A stretch of 64,000 bases of DNA from Bacteroidaceae bacterium (GCA_017617335.1 JAFZWK010000058.1:48277-112276), one strand, 5' to 3'; counted from the stretch's first letter, positions 8,963 through 18,237 are shown. Program-made: numbers and translations. Notes: generated by a model not told the origin, from the sequence alone.

Positions 8963-9952
8963 ATGGATAGCGAGCAAGATATAAAATGGGGATTCATAGG
9001 TTGCGGAGAGGTTACTGAGAAGAAAAGCGGGCCTGCGTTCAGCAAAATTCCCAGGTCATCGGTAGTGGCTGTGATGGGTAGAAACCAGGAGAAGGTGGAG
9101 TCCTATGCACGAAGGCATAACATTCCCAGATGGTACACGGATGCACAGCAGCTGATTGACGACACGGAGGTGAACGCCATCTACATCGCCACTCCCCCCT
9201 CCTCGCACGCTACCTACGCCATCATGGCCATGAAGGCAGGCAAGCCTGTTTACGTGGAGAAGCCTCTGGCAAGCAGTTATCTCGACTGCCAGCGCATCAA
9301 CCACATCAGCGAGCAAACCCACATTCCCTGCTTCGTGGCTTATTACCGCCGCTTTCTTCCCTACTTCCTGAAGGTGAAGGAACTGGTCAAGCAGAATGCC
9401 ATAGGGAAAGTAATCAACGTGCAGATCCGCTTCGCAGTTCCACCTCGAGAGTTGGACTACAACAGCACGAACCTTCCTTGGCGCGTGCAGCGCGACATCG
9501 CTGGCGGAGGGTATTTCTATGACCTGGCTCCCCATCAGATTGACTTCCTGCAGGAGCTACTGGGGCCCATCGTGAAGGCGACTGGTTACACGTCCAACAT
9601 GGGCGGATTGTATCAGACGGAGGATAATGTGAGCGCAGCCTTCCAGTTTGCTTCAGGACTGTCAGGGAGCGGGTCGTGGTGCTTCGTCAGTCATGAGAGT
9701 GCGCGTACAGACCGCATAGAACTGATTGGTGATCAAGGGCAGATCTGCTTCAGCGTATTCACCTACGAGCCCATCGCGTTGCATACCAGCGAGGGACGCC
9801 AGGAGATCAGGGTTGAGAATCCACCTCACGTGCAGCTTCCGCTCATACAAAAAGTCGTGGAGCATCTGCAGGGGACAGGAATCTGTACTGCAGACAGCGT
9901 CTCAGCCACGAGCGTTAACTGGGTGATGGACAGAATCTTAGGGAAGATTTAG
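8963..9952 (+). CDS. Gfo/Idh/MocA-family NAD(P)-dependent oxidoreductase
   Basis: 329 residues from ATG 8963. An N-terminal Rossmann fold shows GFIGCGEVTEKKSGPA. The family motif EKPLA is in VYVEKPLASSYLDC, and the substrate-domain helix FYDLAPHQIDFLQELLG follows. By family it oxidises or reduces sugars, inositols or related polyols with NAD(P); the substrate cannot be read from sequence. A longer in-frame start at 8699 overlaps the divergent membrane-protein gene and lies upstream of the promoter, so it was rejected. Confidence 0.9.
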   Translation: MDSEQDIKWGFIGCGEVTEKKSGPAFSKIPRSSVVAVMGRNQEKVESYARRHNIPRWYTDAQQLIDDTEVNAIYIATPPSSHATYAIMAMKAGKPVYVEKPLASSYLDCQRINHISEQTHIPCFVAYYRRFLPYFLKVKELVKQNAIGKVINVQIRFAVPPRELDYNSTNLPWRVQRDIAGGGYFYDLAPHQIDFLQELLGPIVKATGYTSNMGGLYQTEDNVSAAFQFASGLSGSGSWCFVSHESARTDRIELIGDQGQICFSVFTYEPIALHTSEGRQEIRVENPPHVQLPLIQKVVEHLQGTGICTADSVSATSVNWVMDRILGKI

Positions 9953-9995
9953 ACGACACGTTCTTACCCCTCCCTTCTTTCTTTATTGGAAAAAG

Positions 9996-10033
9996 AAAAT
10001 CCTGAGCTCTCACAGACGAGAACCCAGGATTTT
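9996..10033. terminator. Bidirectional terminator hairpin
   Basis: AAAATCCTG (9996-10004) pairs with CAGGATTTT (10025-10033), with an inner TCTC/GAGA pairing. The A and T runs serve transcripts in both directions. It separates the oxidoreductase gene from the convergent surface-protein gene. Confidence 0.75.
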
Positions 10034-10065
10034 ACTTTTATCGATTGCTTGAGGCGCAGGGAGCC

Positions 10066-13000
10066 TTACTTCACCAGTTGCTTCTTGCCGTTGATGATGT
10101 AGAGACCCTTCTGCAGCTGCTCACGGCTGTCAAACTTCCTTCCAGTCAGGTCGTAGATACCAGCATACTTGCGTTCTGGCTTGCTAACGATGATGTCAGA
10201 AATGCCTGTGCCGCCGTTCAGGATATCCTGTTTCTGCTCTTCACTTACGAGACGGATATGACGAATACTCAGAGTGGTCAGTTCATCAGGAATGGGATCG
10301 AGACGAAGCCTGCTGCCAGCCTTACCCCATTCGATTTCAAGTGCATCGCTCAGGTCGATGAACATATCCTTCCACTCGTTGTCTGTGGTTGCCTCAAAGT
10401 CGAACCAGATCTCGTTGCCAGCCACGATGGGTGAGTAGAATATCTCAGCATTGTGGGCGGTTTCTGTCTGGTACTGGAAGTAGAGGTAACGCTCGTTTGT
10501 AACGTCATACTCCAAGGTACTCAGGTAAGCGTATGGGTCAGGACCTACCGTAGTGATGAAGTAGCTGAAGGGACCGTTGTTGGCCCATTCCATGTTGTGA
10601 GCGCCAGAACCTACCAACGTCATGTAGCAGGCATAGGTTGCCTTCACCTCGGCAGCCAGAGCGTTAGCCTCCTCTGTAGTGATCTCTGGGAAGTCAGGAT
10701 CTTCATCGTATGCACCCCATACGCGTGCGCTGATCTCGTTGATAGCCACCGTCTGAGGATCATCCTCGTAACCAGGAATGTTGTACTCGCCATAGATTGA
10801 CTCCACGACATTCAACAGGTTGACGTATGCCTGCTTACCTTCGTAGATCTGCTGGAAGAGGGTTCCAATCTGCTGAACCAAAGCATACTTCTCTGCACCT
10901 GTAGAGGCGTTGGGGATGGCGTTGACTGCATTCTCCAGACCTATCTTCAGGGAAATGGGATAGTTGGGGAACTGGTTGTAGGTCTCGTCATCCATGAACA
11001 GATAGACGTTGAGCAGGTGGTCTGCAGTAATGGACATTTCATTCAGGGTGCGGTCGAGAGCCTCGATGGAGGTGGCTGATTCGATGTCGCCCTGGTAGTA
11101 GAGGTGGAAGTCACCCAGACGCGTCACGTTGGCTCCGTCGACACCTGGAGTGCGTACACCCACGGTAAGGTTTCCATCGGTCACATTCACCACGATGCGA
11201 TTCTCGTACAATCCGTCGGAGAAGGCCAGAGCATGGCCCTGAACGACTGAGGGAGCGTATCCGACGTCAGATCCATCCTCGAAGAGAACTGCAAAGTTCG
11301 TCTCGTCGGCATACTCGGCATCGAGAGGCACATAGTCCTCGATGATGGTGCGCGTGTAGGTCTGAGCCTCGTTGGCATAGACGAAGGAAGCATAGTTCAG
11401 GGAGTTGTTGTCGCCGAAGGGACGGTAGTTGGCCTTCACGGTCAGCTCATAGAGACCATCCTTCATGCCTGTCAACGTCTGTGACAGGTCGACTGCATTG
11501 GTTGAGCCTGCTATGTTCTTCAGTTCCGAAGCGGGAGTGCTGTAGGTGCTGAAGCTGCCGGCATTCGTATCCCAACCTTCCTTGGCAAGGCTGAAGTCAG
11601 GATTCGTCATCAGGCTGGTGATCTCGCTGCCAGGAGTATAGTCGGAAGCGATGGCCTGAGTCAGCATGTCGCCCAGATAGATGGTCTCTGCCTGAATCTC
11701 CTCTGTGGTGAGCTGACGATTCTTGTCGATGTAGGAGTAAGATCCGTTGGGGAACTTGTCGCCTGGCTCCACCTCTTCCGTCAGGTAGGATTCCACCAGC
11801 TCGCGTCCGAATCCAGCCAGATCGGGATTTGCCTCCAGATAAGCCTTCACCTCGTCCACCTTGGCCATATAGTCGGCATAGGCATTCATGCAAGCCTGCA
11901 CGACGGCCTTCTTGGCGTAGAGAGTCTCGTAGGCATCCAGGAAGTCAGCCAAGACATTGATCTCGCTCAGAGCGGATACCATACCCTCGTACTCCTCCTG
12001 CAGGGCGGAAGTATAGGGATATTCGCTGCTCCAGTCCATCTCGGCCAGTACCACGTCGTCGCGGAAGCTGGCGAAGTTCTCCTCAGTCATGGAAGCATAG
12101 CTGCCGTCAGGAAGCTGATAGACGCGAGAGTGTGTCTTGTCCCAGAGAGGATAGGCATCCTCGCCGATCGTCTGATACCATGTGGGGCTGAGGAAGGTCT
12201 CTCCGTTGAGCTTGTAGCACAGCTCACCAGTGGCAGCTATCTCGGAGCAATCCTCGTAGCAGTTGTTCATGGAAGAGGCACCGTATGTCAGGACTCCCTC
12301 GTAGGTCGACCAGCAGTTACTGATGTTGGAAGAGGCTGCCTCGCCGCTGATACCGCCCATCTGGCTGTGTGTGGTTGCCAGGAGCAGGTCGCCTGCCGTG
12401 AAGCAGTTCGTAACGGTGGATACATGCATCTCACCGCCCAGTACACCCGTGCGGACACTGGCATTGCTTATCATCTCGGCGTTCACGATACCCAGGTTCT
12501 TAACTGTTGCCGAATAGGTACGGCTGAAGAAGCCCACCTCACGCGTGTCGTCGCGAGTCACCTTCAGGTTGTAGATAACATGGTTCTGGCCATCGAAGAT
12601 TCCGCTGTAGGAGTGGTTCACCATGCCTGCCTCATCGCTGTAGAGTCCGATGGGGATGAAGTTCTCCACAGGAGTCAGGTCGATATCGGCATCCAGCTTG
12701 GCGTTGATGGTAGTCTGACCGCCGTTGACCATCTCAGCGAACTTCAGGAGCTGCGTGTACCACTGGATGTGGTAGTAGCCATTCGCATCAGGCGTCATGA
12801 AGCCAGGCATCTCGTTGCCACAGTTCACACAGATACCATATTCATATACGTGATCAGGTATTACCACCTCGTTGGGAGTGTTGGTATAGGTGATCTCACC
12901 CTCCTTGGCTGAACCGTCGCAGTTGAATTCACCCTGGGCAAACACCGTGCCGCGAGTGGAATCCCACGTGGGCAGATTGTCCTCGCCGATTGTCTGGAAC

Positions 13001-14271
13001 CACCAAATGTTTTCTGTCAGACCGCCATTCAGACGGAAGGTTACCTCGCCATTGGCGAATGCGTCAGCAGGCATGTCGCCATAGCAGTCTATCATCGTGG
13101 AGACGTAGGTACCGGCAATGGCACCCTCGGAAACGCAGTACTCCTCAGTGCCGTGGCGGACTCCGTTGTCGTCGGCAGCATCACCAATCAGCCTGCCAGC
13201 ACGTGGATAAGCCTGAATGTCGTTGCCGTACTCCCAGCAGCGGCTCACGGTACCTCCATAGTTACCAGCCACCAGGGCAGCCACGATCTCACTGGGGTGA
13301 ATCACGGTACTGTTCGTCACGTAGCAGTTCTCCACGCGGCCCTCCATCAACTGGCCAACCAAAGCGGCAAAGCGGCCACTGTAGGGGTCCTTGTCTCCGA
13401 AGTCGAACGTGTAGTAGTCCACGCCCAGGTCGCGCACCGTACCCGTTACCAAGCCGAACACACCGCTTGATCCGTAGAGAGGATTATAGGCAGCCGTCAG
13501 GTACTTGATCACGTGCTTCTGGCCCTCGAAGATACCAGCGAAGCCCAGATTCGACTTGGCAGCACCCGTCGAGTAAGAGTCACCGTTGTCTATCACACCG
13601 ATGGGGCAATAGTCCGTCACCTCGCTCATGTCCAAGTCTGCCGTCAGACGTGCATTGGCGGTGCGGTACATGCCAGAGTTCACGATGCGGGCAAACTCCT
13701 GCAGGTCGGCAGGCGTATTGATGAGCCAGTAGCCATCCTCGCCCTGAGTCAGGTGGATCTCGCCCACGTCAATCGTATGGCGCTTCTCGTATTCCTCCTG
13801 AGAAATGATCTCGATGTTGCGGACAAAGATCTCCAGACCAGCCTCCGTACCGGTATCCAGACGCATGTTGTCGTTCTTCTTACCCCAGTTGAACTTGGTG
13901 CGGCTGCCGGAGATGTTCACGTACTTAACCGTCCAGTCCTCAGCAACAGGAAACGCAAACGTCTGCTCGCGTCCTGCAGCAATGGGAGAGAAGAAGAACT
14001 CTGCGTTGCCGATCGTTACAGGGCACTTGTACTCCATCGACACCCATATTTCGTCGTCAGTCAAGTCGCGGGGCAGACGGCTAGTCTGCACGAAGGGGTC
14101 ACCGTTCAGACTCACGATGTGATACTCATAATCACCCGTCTGTTCAATGCTCATGCCATTCTGGGTGGAACGGTTCAGAGTCAAGTAGCCCAGCGGCTCC
14201 ACCTCTCCGTCCTGGCCCATGGCACACACGGCAATGAGTGCCGTCAATAAAAAAAGTAGTTTTCTTTTCAT
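10066..14271 (-). CDS. Large secreted surface protein with GLUG-like repeats and a type IX-like sorting tail
   Basis: 1401 residues. A signal peptide (about 1-19) is followed by a beta-rich domain and two regions with GLUG-like adhesin motifs (about 165-440 and 490-690: LTADLDMSEVTDYCPIG, SGIFDGQNHVIYNLKV and similar). Next come helical segments (about 715-880), a probable carbohydrate-binding-like beta domain (about 880-1090) and further helices. The last 45 residues hold IYDLTGRKF and GLYIINGKKQLVK, the pattern of Bacteroidota C-terminal sorting domains. It is therefore probably exported and attached outside the cell. No catalytic motif was seen. A consensus promoter lies 70 bp upstream. 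Confidence 0.8.
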   Translation of the reverse strand: MKRKLLFLLTALIAVCAMGQDGEVEPLGYLTLNRSTQNGMSIEQTGDYEYHIVSLNGDPFVQTSRLPRDLTDDEIWVSMEYKCPVTIGNAEFFFSPIAAGREQTFAFPVAEDWTVKYVNISGSRTKFNWGKKNDNMRLDTGTEAGLEIFVRNIEIISQEEYEKRHTIDVGEIHLTQGEDGYWLINTPADLQEFARIVNSGMYRTANARLTADLDMSEVTDYCPIGVIDNGDSYSTGAAKSNLGFAGIFEGQKHVIKYLTAAYNPLYGSSGVFGLVTGTVRDLGVDYYTFDFGDKDPYSGRFAALVGQLMEGRVENCYVTNSTVIHPSEIVAALVAGNYGGTVSRCWEYGNDIQAYPRAGRLIGDAADDNGVRHGTEEYCVSEGAIAGTYVSTMIDCYGDMPADAFANGEVTFRLNGGLTENIWWFQTIGEDNLPTWDSTRGTVFAQGEFNCDGSAKEGEITYTNTPNEVVIPDHVYEYGICVNCGNEMPGFMTPDANGYYHIQWYTQLLKFAEMVNGGQTTINAKLDADIDLTPVENFIPIGLYSDEAGMVNHSYSGIFDGQNHVIYNLKVTRDDTREVGFFSRTYSATVKNLGIVNAEMISNASVRTGVLGGEMHVSTVTNCFTAGDLLLATTHSQMGGISGEAASSNISNCWSTYEGVLTYGASSMNNCYEDCSEIAATGELCYKLNGETFLSPTWYQTIGEDAYPLWDKTHSRVYQLPDGSYASMTEENFASFRDDVVLAEMDWSSEYPYTSALQEEYEGMVSALSEINVLADFLDAYETLYAKKAVVQACMNAYADYMAKVDEVKAYLEANPDLAGFGRELVESYLTEEVEPGDKFPNGSYSYIDKNRQLTTEEIQAETIYLGDMLTQAIASDYTPGSEITSLMTNPDFSLAKEGWDTNAGSFSTYSTPASELKNIAGSTNAVDLSQTLTGMKDGLYELTVKANYRPFGDNNSLNYASFVYANEAQTYTRTIIEDYVPLDAEYADETNFAVLFEDGSDVGYAPSVVQGHALAFSDGLYENRIVVNVTDGNLTVGVRTPGVDGANVTRLGDFHLYYQGDIESATSIEALDRTLNEMSITADHLLNVYLFMDDETYNQFPNYPISLKIGLENAVNAIPNASTGAEKYALVQQIGTLFQQIYEGKQAYVNLLNVVESIYGEYNIPGYEDDPQTVAINEISARVWGAYDEDPDFPEITTEEANALAAEVKATYACYMTLVGSGAHNMEWANNGPFSYFITTVGPDPYAYLSTLEYDVTNERYLYFQYQTETAHNAEIFYSPIVAGNEIWFDFEATTDNEWKDMFIDLSDALEIEWGKAGSRLRLDPIPDELTTLSIRHIRLVSEEQKQDILNGGTGISDIIVSKPERKYAGIYDLTGRKFDSREQLQKGLYIINGKKQLVK

Positions 14272-14340
14272 GCGAATTCAGTTTTTAGCTTGTTAACCAA
14301 TATGTTATATTTTACTCTCTTTCTATTCTCTAATTCACCA

Positions 14341-14372
14341 CAAAATTACAAAAAAAATCCGAAACCGCCAAA
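14341..14372 (-). promoter_or_regulatory. Promoter of the 1401-residue surface-protein gene
   Basis: Read on the minus strand, TTTG (14372-14369) and TAATTTTG (14348-14341) are separated by exactly 20 bp, a full match to the phylum consensus. The implied 5' leader is roughly 60 nt. Confidence 0.75.
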
Positions 14373-14520
14373 CGAAACAGACACTTTTTTTGCCTAATAC
14401 CATATTATAATACATTACAATTCCAGTTCACCCCGTTCTTAAATGTTGTTGCCATACACACGCAGTTGCAAAAGACTGTTACATTACAATTTTTCATTAT
14501 CATGGAAAGTATGTGCTTAC

Positions 14521-14797
14521 ACAGTAACACAGTAACACAGTAACACAGTAACATTTCGATTTTTCATTTTGCCGCAAAACAAGTGGGATGATTTTTATAT
14601 TATATTAATAATATAATATAAAGTTTTAAATCACCATTTCTTGTTACACACTCTTATTCTATAAATCTTTTCATTTTGCTCATGATACTCATGTTACTCA
14701 TTGTCTTTACCTGAAACACATATTATATTTCTTGGTGTTCATAATTGGTTTTAAATTTTGCAAATGTTACTATGTTACTGTGTTACTGTGTTACTGT
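14521..14797. repeat. Inverted pair of 8-bp tandem repeats flanking an AT-rich segment
   Basis: Four head-to-tail copies of ACAGTAAC-type 8-mers at 14521-14556 are mirrored by TGTTACTG-type 8-mers at 14762-14797. The 36-bp arms are inverted complements with a single mismatch (position 14772). The 205 bp between them carry no gene and include a 29-bp palindrome. The layout could fold into a cruciform or long RNA hairpin, or be a small non-autonomous element. No target-site duplication was found by eye. Confidence 0.85.
14594..14622. repeat. 29-bp AT-only palindrome
   Basis: Two 14-bp arms made only of A and T flank a central A at 14608. It lies inside the 36-bp inverted repeat. It could be a cruciform or an easily melted site. 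Confidence 0.7.
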
Positions 14798-14814
14798 CAT
14801 TTTGACGGGATTGA

Positions 14815-14870
14815 CAACACGTTGAAATGGGAAAGTCAACACGTCGCGCCCGCCGAATCTCAACGTGACG
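14815..14870. repeat. 22-bp lattice array 2 (degenerate)
   Basis: CAACACGTTG at 14815 is followed exactly 22 bp later by CAACACGTCG at 14837. A third, poorer unit (CAACGTGACG, 14861) is displaced by 2 bp. It starts 18 bp after the right arm of the inverted repeat. Confidence 0.7.
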
Positions 14871-15036
14871 GATGGGTTAAACCGATAAGAACAAAGCATA
14901 ATTGTCACACGGGGAGCAAGGGAAAATAGAGTTATATCGGCAAACGTAATACTAAAATTAACGAATACTAAACAAATAGTAAACAAAACATTACGTTTTA
15001 AATATATAACAGAAAATGAAAGGGAGGGGAAAACGC

Positions 15037-15459
15037 TTACTTGCTGATCTCGTGCGCCTCGTTTTGCCCGTTGACTTCCGCACGCTGGCGTTCAGCCTCG
15101 TCCTCAAGCTGCTGACGCTGGACGGCTGCATCCAGCAGATCCTTGAAGGTGACGATCTGGTCGTATTCCTCGAGTATCTTCCTGTCGCGCTTGTGCTTCC
15201 GCTCACGCTTGCGCTGCTTGATGGCAAAGGGATGCAGCATCTTGTCGTTGATGCCTGGCGAGAGCTTCTCCAGGAGAGCGCCAAGCGACGGCGTGGAGGA
15301 CTGCCCCTGGCGGGCCAGGGACGACTCGATGGCTTTCTCCAGGGGACTCTTGGCTTCGCCTCTGACGATGACCTGACGCAAGGTGTCCACCCGCTCTCTG
15401 GCAGTGGTATCGGGAATGGAGTCGTTAAGGGAAAAGAGTATGCTCAGCAGGAGAATCAT
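15037..15459 (-). CDS. Small secreted or envelope protein of unknown function
   Basis: 140 residues. A short hydrophobic start (MILLLSILFSL) suggests a signal peptide. The remainder is strongly charged, with a Lys/Arg-rich helix (KQRKRERKHKRDRKILEEYD) and a Glu/Gln-rich C-terminus. Its ATG overlaps the stop of the DUF1573 gene by ATGA, so the two are translationally coupled. No family recognised. Confidence 0.65.
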   Translation of the reverse strand: MILLLSILFSLNDSIPDTTARERVDTLRQVIVRGEAKSPLEKAIESSLARQGQSSTPSLGALLEKLSPGINDKMLHPFAIKQRKRERKHKRDRKILEEYDQIVTFKDLLDAAVQRQQLEDEAERQRAEVNGQNEAHEISK

Positions 15460-15893
15460 TCCATCGTGCCTTCTATGACGAGACGTGTCACCTCGGAAAC
15501 GGCATTACTGCGCACGGTGATGGTTTTCTGGAAATGGCCTGGGAACTTGTTGCGCCCGTTGTAGGTCACGTCTATCACGCCGCTCTCACCTGGCTTGATG
15601 GGAGCCTTGGTGTAAGTGGGAACCGTGCAGCCGCAGCTGGCGAATGCCTGATGAATGACCAGTGGAGCCGTACCAACGTTTGTAAACTTGAATGAGCAGT
15701 TGACAATCGGGTCTTCCTTGCTGAACTTGCCGAAGTCGTGGCGCAGGGTATCGAACTTGATCTCTGCGAAATTATCGGCTTTCGTGGTGGCCTGAGCCTT
15801 CACTTCACTCGTGGAGACCTTCTGCGTCTGGGTCTGGGCATTGGCACTTATGCATGCAAAAAAGAGGAGTGCCAGGAATATAACTTTCTTCAT
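15456..15893 (-). CDS. DUF1573 domain secreted protein
   Basis: 145 residues. The signal peptide is about 1-19 (ending SANA before QTQ). A low-complexity Gln/Thr/Lys linker is followed by a DUF1573 immunoglobulin-like domain from about residue 43: FDTLRHDFGKF, the SCGCTVP motif, KPGESGVIDVTYNGR and a C-terminal strand. The family is widespread in Bacteroidota and often periplasmic or surface-exposed; function unknown. A TAACTTTG -7 element lies about 30 bp upstream on the minus strand (15932-15925). Confidence 0.88.
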   Translation of the reverse strand: MKKVIFLALLFFACISANAQTQTQKVSTSEVKAQATTKADNFAEIKFDTLRHDFGKFSKEDPIVNCSFKFTNVGTAPLVIHQAFASCGCTVPTYTKAPIKPGESGVIDVTYNGRNKFPGHFQKTITVRSNAVSEVTRLVIEGTME

Positions 15894-15924
15894 ACGTCGA
15901 ATTCACATTATAGGTTTTCGGCAG

Positions 15925-15932
15925 CAAAGTTA
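15925..15932 (-). promoter_or_regulatory. -7 promoter element of the DUF1573 gene
   Basis: TAACTTTG on the minus strand fits TAnnTTTG, 32 bp from the start codon. No clear -33 element at the expected distance. Confidence 0.45.
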
Positions 15933-15982
15933 AGGGAAAAAGTTTGAATTTGACTCTTAAAGCAGATAAAAATATGTGAAAA

Positions 15983-16014
15983 ATTGCTTATTAGGCGGAT
16001 TTTAACTAATTTTG
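15983..16014 (+). promoter_or_regulatory. Promoter of ruvC
   Basis: ATTG at 15983-15986 and TAATTTTG at 16007-16014 are 20 bp apart. Transcription from here would start upstream of the GTG codon used for ruvC and downstream of the longer in-frame ATG at 15984, which argues against that longer start. Confidence 0.65.
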
Positions 16015-16094
16015 TGCTCGAATTTCATAGAAGTGCGGAAGGCATTTTACAAAAGGACAGCGGGATTCCGCACAATCGAGGAGGATGTGATCAG

Positions 16095-16655
16095 GTGACA
16101 GAGAAAATCATTCTGGGAATAGATCCAGGCACCAACATCATGGGCTACGGAGTGCTGAAGGTGACGGGCAAGCAGGCAGAGATGCTGGCCTTGGGCGTGA
16201 TAGACCTGAGGAAATACGCTGACCATTACCTGAAGCTGGGACACATCTTCGAGCGCGTGAGCGGCATCATCGAGGCGTATCTGCCTGACGAAATGGCCAT
16301 CGAGGCTCCCTTCTTCGGCAAGAACGTGCAGAGCATGCTGAAACTGGGACGCTCGCAGGGAGTGGCTATGGCTGCCGCCATCCATCACCAGGTGCCCATC
16401 ACGGAATATGCCCCCACCAAGATCAAGATGGCCATCACAGGCAACGGCAACGCCCACAAGGAGCAGGTGGCCGACATGCTGCGGCGCATGCTGAAGCTCT
16501 CGAGCGAAGAAATGGGCAAGTTCCTCGACGCGACGGATGCCCTGGGAGCCGCCTACTGCCACTTCCTGCAGATGGGAAGGCCTGAGACGGACAAGAAGTA
16601 CAGCAGCTGGAAGGACTTTGCCAACAAGAATCAGGCAAGAGTGAAAGGAAGATAA
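16095..16655 (+). CDS. ruvC: Crossover junction endodeoxyribonuclease RuvC
   Basis: 186 residues from a GTG start at 16095, preceded by GAGGAGGA at 16078-16085, an unusually good ribosome-binding site for this phylum. The acidic catalytic residues are visible: Asp in GIDPGT near the N-terminus, Glu in IEAPFFGKN, and the C-terminal pair in DATDALGAAYCH. It resolves Holliday junctions with RuvAB. The usual family length (about 175-190) supports this start over the ATG at 15984, which would overlap the promoter. Its stop overlaps the next ATG by one base. Confidence 0.93.
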   Translation: MTEKIILGIDPGTNIMGYGVLKVTGKQAEMLALGVIDLRKYADHYLKLGHIFERVSGIIEAYLPDEMAIEAPFFGKNVQSMLKLGRSQGVAMAAAIHHQVPITEYAPTKIKMAITGNGNAHKEQVADMLRRMLKLSSEEMGKFLDATDALGAAYCHFLQMGRPETDKKYSSWKDFANKNQARVKGR

Positions 16656-18199
16656 TGTCCACAAAAAAGATAATAAGGATAACGAATGGAGTGGCCCGCC
16701 ACCCTGACTGGCGTATGGCGGAGCCTATCAATCTGGAGATACTGGAGGGCGAACAGGTTGCCATCGTGGGCGACAATGCAGCCGGCAAGAGCCGTCTGGT
16801 GGAGGTGCTCACAGGGCATTATCCCCTGCTCATGAACGAGGTGGCATACGATTTCAGCCCGTCCCCCATGAAACTGGTGAGCGAGAACCTGAAGTACATC
16901 ACGTTCCGCGATTCGTATGGCGACAACGACGGCACCTATTACTACCAGCTACGATGGAACCAGCAGGAAATCAGCGAGGACACCCCCACCGCCGGCAGTC
17001 TGCTGGAGGAGGCTTTCCTGCACGCCGAGGAGAGCGTGGGACGAGGATTGAACGAGGAGGAAAGGACGGAGGCACACAATCGACGTGTCACCCTGCGGAA
17101 AAAACTCTACAGCATGTTCCACCTCGAAACCTTGCTCGACAAATACATCGTCACCCTGAGTAGTGGAGAACTGCGCAAGTTCCAGCTGACAAAGACGCTG
17201 ATAGGCGCTCCACGCGTGCTCATCATGGACAATCCCTTCATCGGCTTGGATGCCCAGACAAGAGACCAGCTGCGCGACCTGCTGGAGAGTCTCATCCGAG
17301 AAACAGACCTGGTGGTTATCCTGATACTCAGCAAGACCGACGACATTCCCTCCTTCATCACCCACATTCTGCCCGTCGAGGGCCTGCACCTGCGTCAGAA
17401 GACCACAAGGGAAGCCTACGAGGAGAGCCGTCAACCTCTCCCCCAGCCCATCCTGAGCGCAGAGCGGAGAGACTGGATGCTGAAGCTGCCTGAAAGAGAA
17501 TTCGATGACAAATCCTTCTATCCCCAAAAGGGCGGCGAGATACTGAAGTTCAACCACGTGAGCATACGCTACGGCAAGCGCACCATCCTGAAAGACCTCA
17601 ACTGGACCGTCCACGAGGGCGAGCGATGGGCCTTGAGCGGCGCGAACGGATCAGGCAAGAGCACCCTGCTGAGCCTTGTCTGCGCCGACAATCCCCAAGC
17701 CTACGCCTGCGACATCGAACTCTTCGGCCACAAGCGCGGCAGCGGAGAAAGCATCTGGGAAATAAAGAGACACATCGGATACGTAAGCCCTGAGATGCAT
17801 CGCGCCTACCTGAAGGACTTGCCTGCCATCGACATCGTGGCCAGCGGACTGACGGACTCCGTGGGCCTCTACGTGCGTCCCAAGCCCAGCCAGCGCGAGA
17901 TCTGCCAGCAATGGATGGAGGTCTTCGGAATCGGAGGACTGACGGAGCGCACCTTCCTGAAACTGAGCAGCGGCGAGCAACGACTCTGTCTGCTGGCCAG
18001 AGCCTTTGTGAAAGACCCTGAGCTGCTCATCCTGGACGAACCCCTGCATGGGCTTGACAATCGGAACAGGGCACTTGTGAAGGAGGTGATCGACACGTTC
18101 TTCGAACGCACTCACAAAACCCTTGTGATGGTGACTCATTATCAGAACGAATTGCCCAAATGCATAGACAATAGTCTATTTTTAGAGAAAAACGTATAG
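16655..18199 (+). CDS. Tandem ABC ATPase (ModF-like)
   Basis: 514 residues and two ABC domains in one chain. Domain 1 has Walker A GDNAAGKSR (about 39-47) and signature LSSGELRKFQL. Domain 2 has Walker A GANGSGKST (about residue 330), signature LSSGEQRLCLLARAF and Walker B ELLILDEPLHGLD. No membrane segments. The layout resembles ModF/PhrA proteins rather than Uup or EF-3-type proteins, because the linker is short and no basic C-terminal domain is present. The role is unclear; coupling to ruvC (1-base overlap) hints only at co-expression. Confidence 0.82.
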   Translation: MSTKKIIRITNGVARHPDWRMAEPINLEILEGEQVAIVGDNAAGKSRLVEVLTGHYPLLMNEVAYDFSPSPMKLVSENLKYITFRDSYGDNDGTYYYQLRWNQQEISEDTPTAGSLLEEAFLHAEESVGRGLNEEERTEAHNRRVTLRKKLYSMFHLETLLDKYIVTLSSGELRKFQLTKTLIGAPRVLIMDNPFIGLDAQTRDQLRDLLESLIRETDLVVILILSKTDDIPSFITHILPVEGLHLRQKTTREAYEESRQPLPQPILSAERRDWMLKLPEREFDDKSFYPQKGGEILKFNHVSIRYGKRTILKDLNWTVHEGERWALSGANGSGKSTLLSLVCADNPQAYACDIELFGHKRGSGESIWEIKRHIGYVSPEMHRAYLKDLPAIDIVASGLTDSVGLYVRPKPSQREICQQWMEVFGIGGLTERTFLKLSSGEQRLCLLARAFVKDPELLILDEPLHGLDNRNRALVKEVIDTFFERTHKTLVMVTHYQNELPKCIDNSLFLEKNV

Positions 18200-18229
18200 G
18201 TAATGCATCGATTATTGAACAAAAAGCAG

Positions 18230-18237
18230 TACCTTTG
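18230..18237 (+). promoter_or_regulatory. -7 promoter element of the hisH operon
   Basis: TACCTTTG, the most typical form of the phylum -7 box, lies 21 bp before the hisH ATG at 18259. No TTTG at the expected upstream distance. It probably starts the long co-directional his-lys run. It also falls inside the extra codons of a longer in-frame start at 18235, supporting the shorter protein. Confidence 0.55.

Larger units (their letters stand above)
14272..15036. other. Repeat-rich intergenic region without a convincing gene
   Basis: 765 bp between two minus-strand genes. From left to right it holds the promoter of the surface-protein gene, an inverted pair of 8-bp tandem repeats around an AT-rich core, a degenerate lattice array, and a 9-bp inverted repeat (AAACGTAAT at 14942-14950 and ATTACGTTT at 14990-14998). 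A 65-codon reading frame at 14732-14929 runs through repeats and shows no protein-like character. Confidence 0.7.

Noticed and set aside
12130-12912. 260-codon plus-strand frame opposite the surface-protein gene
   Set aside because: Antisense shadow; composition not protein-like.
13513-14250. 245-codon plus-strand frame opposite the surface-protein gene
   Set aside because: Antisense shadow of a clear secreted protein.
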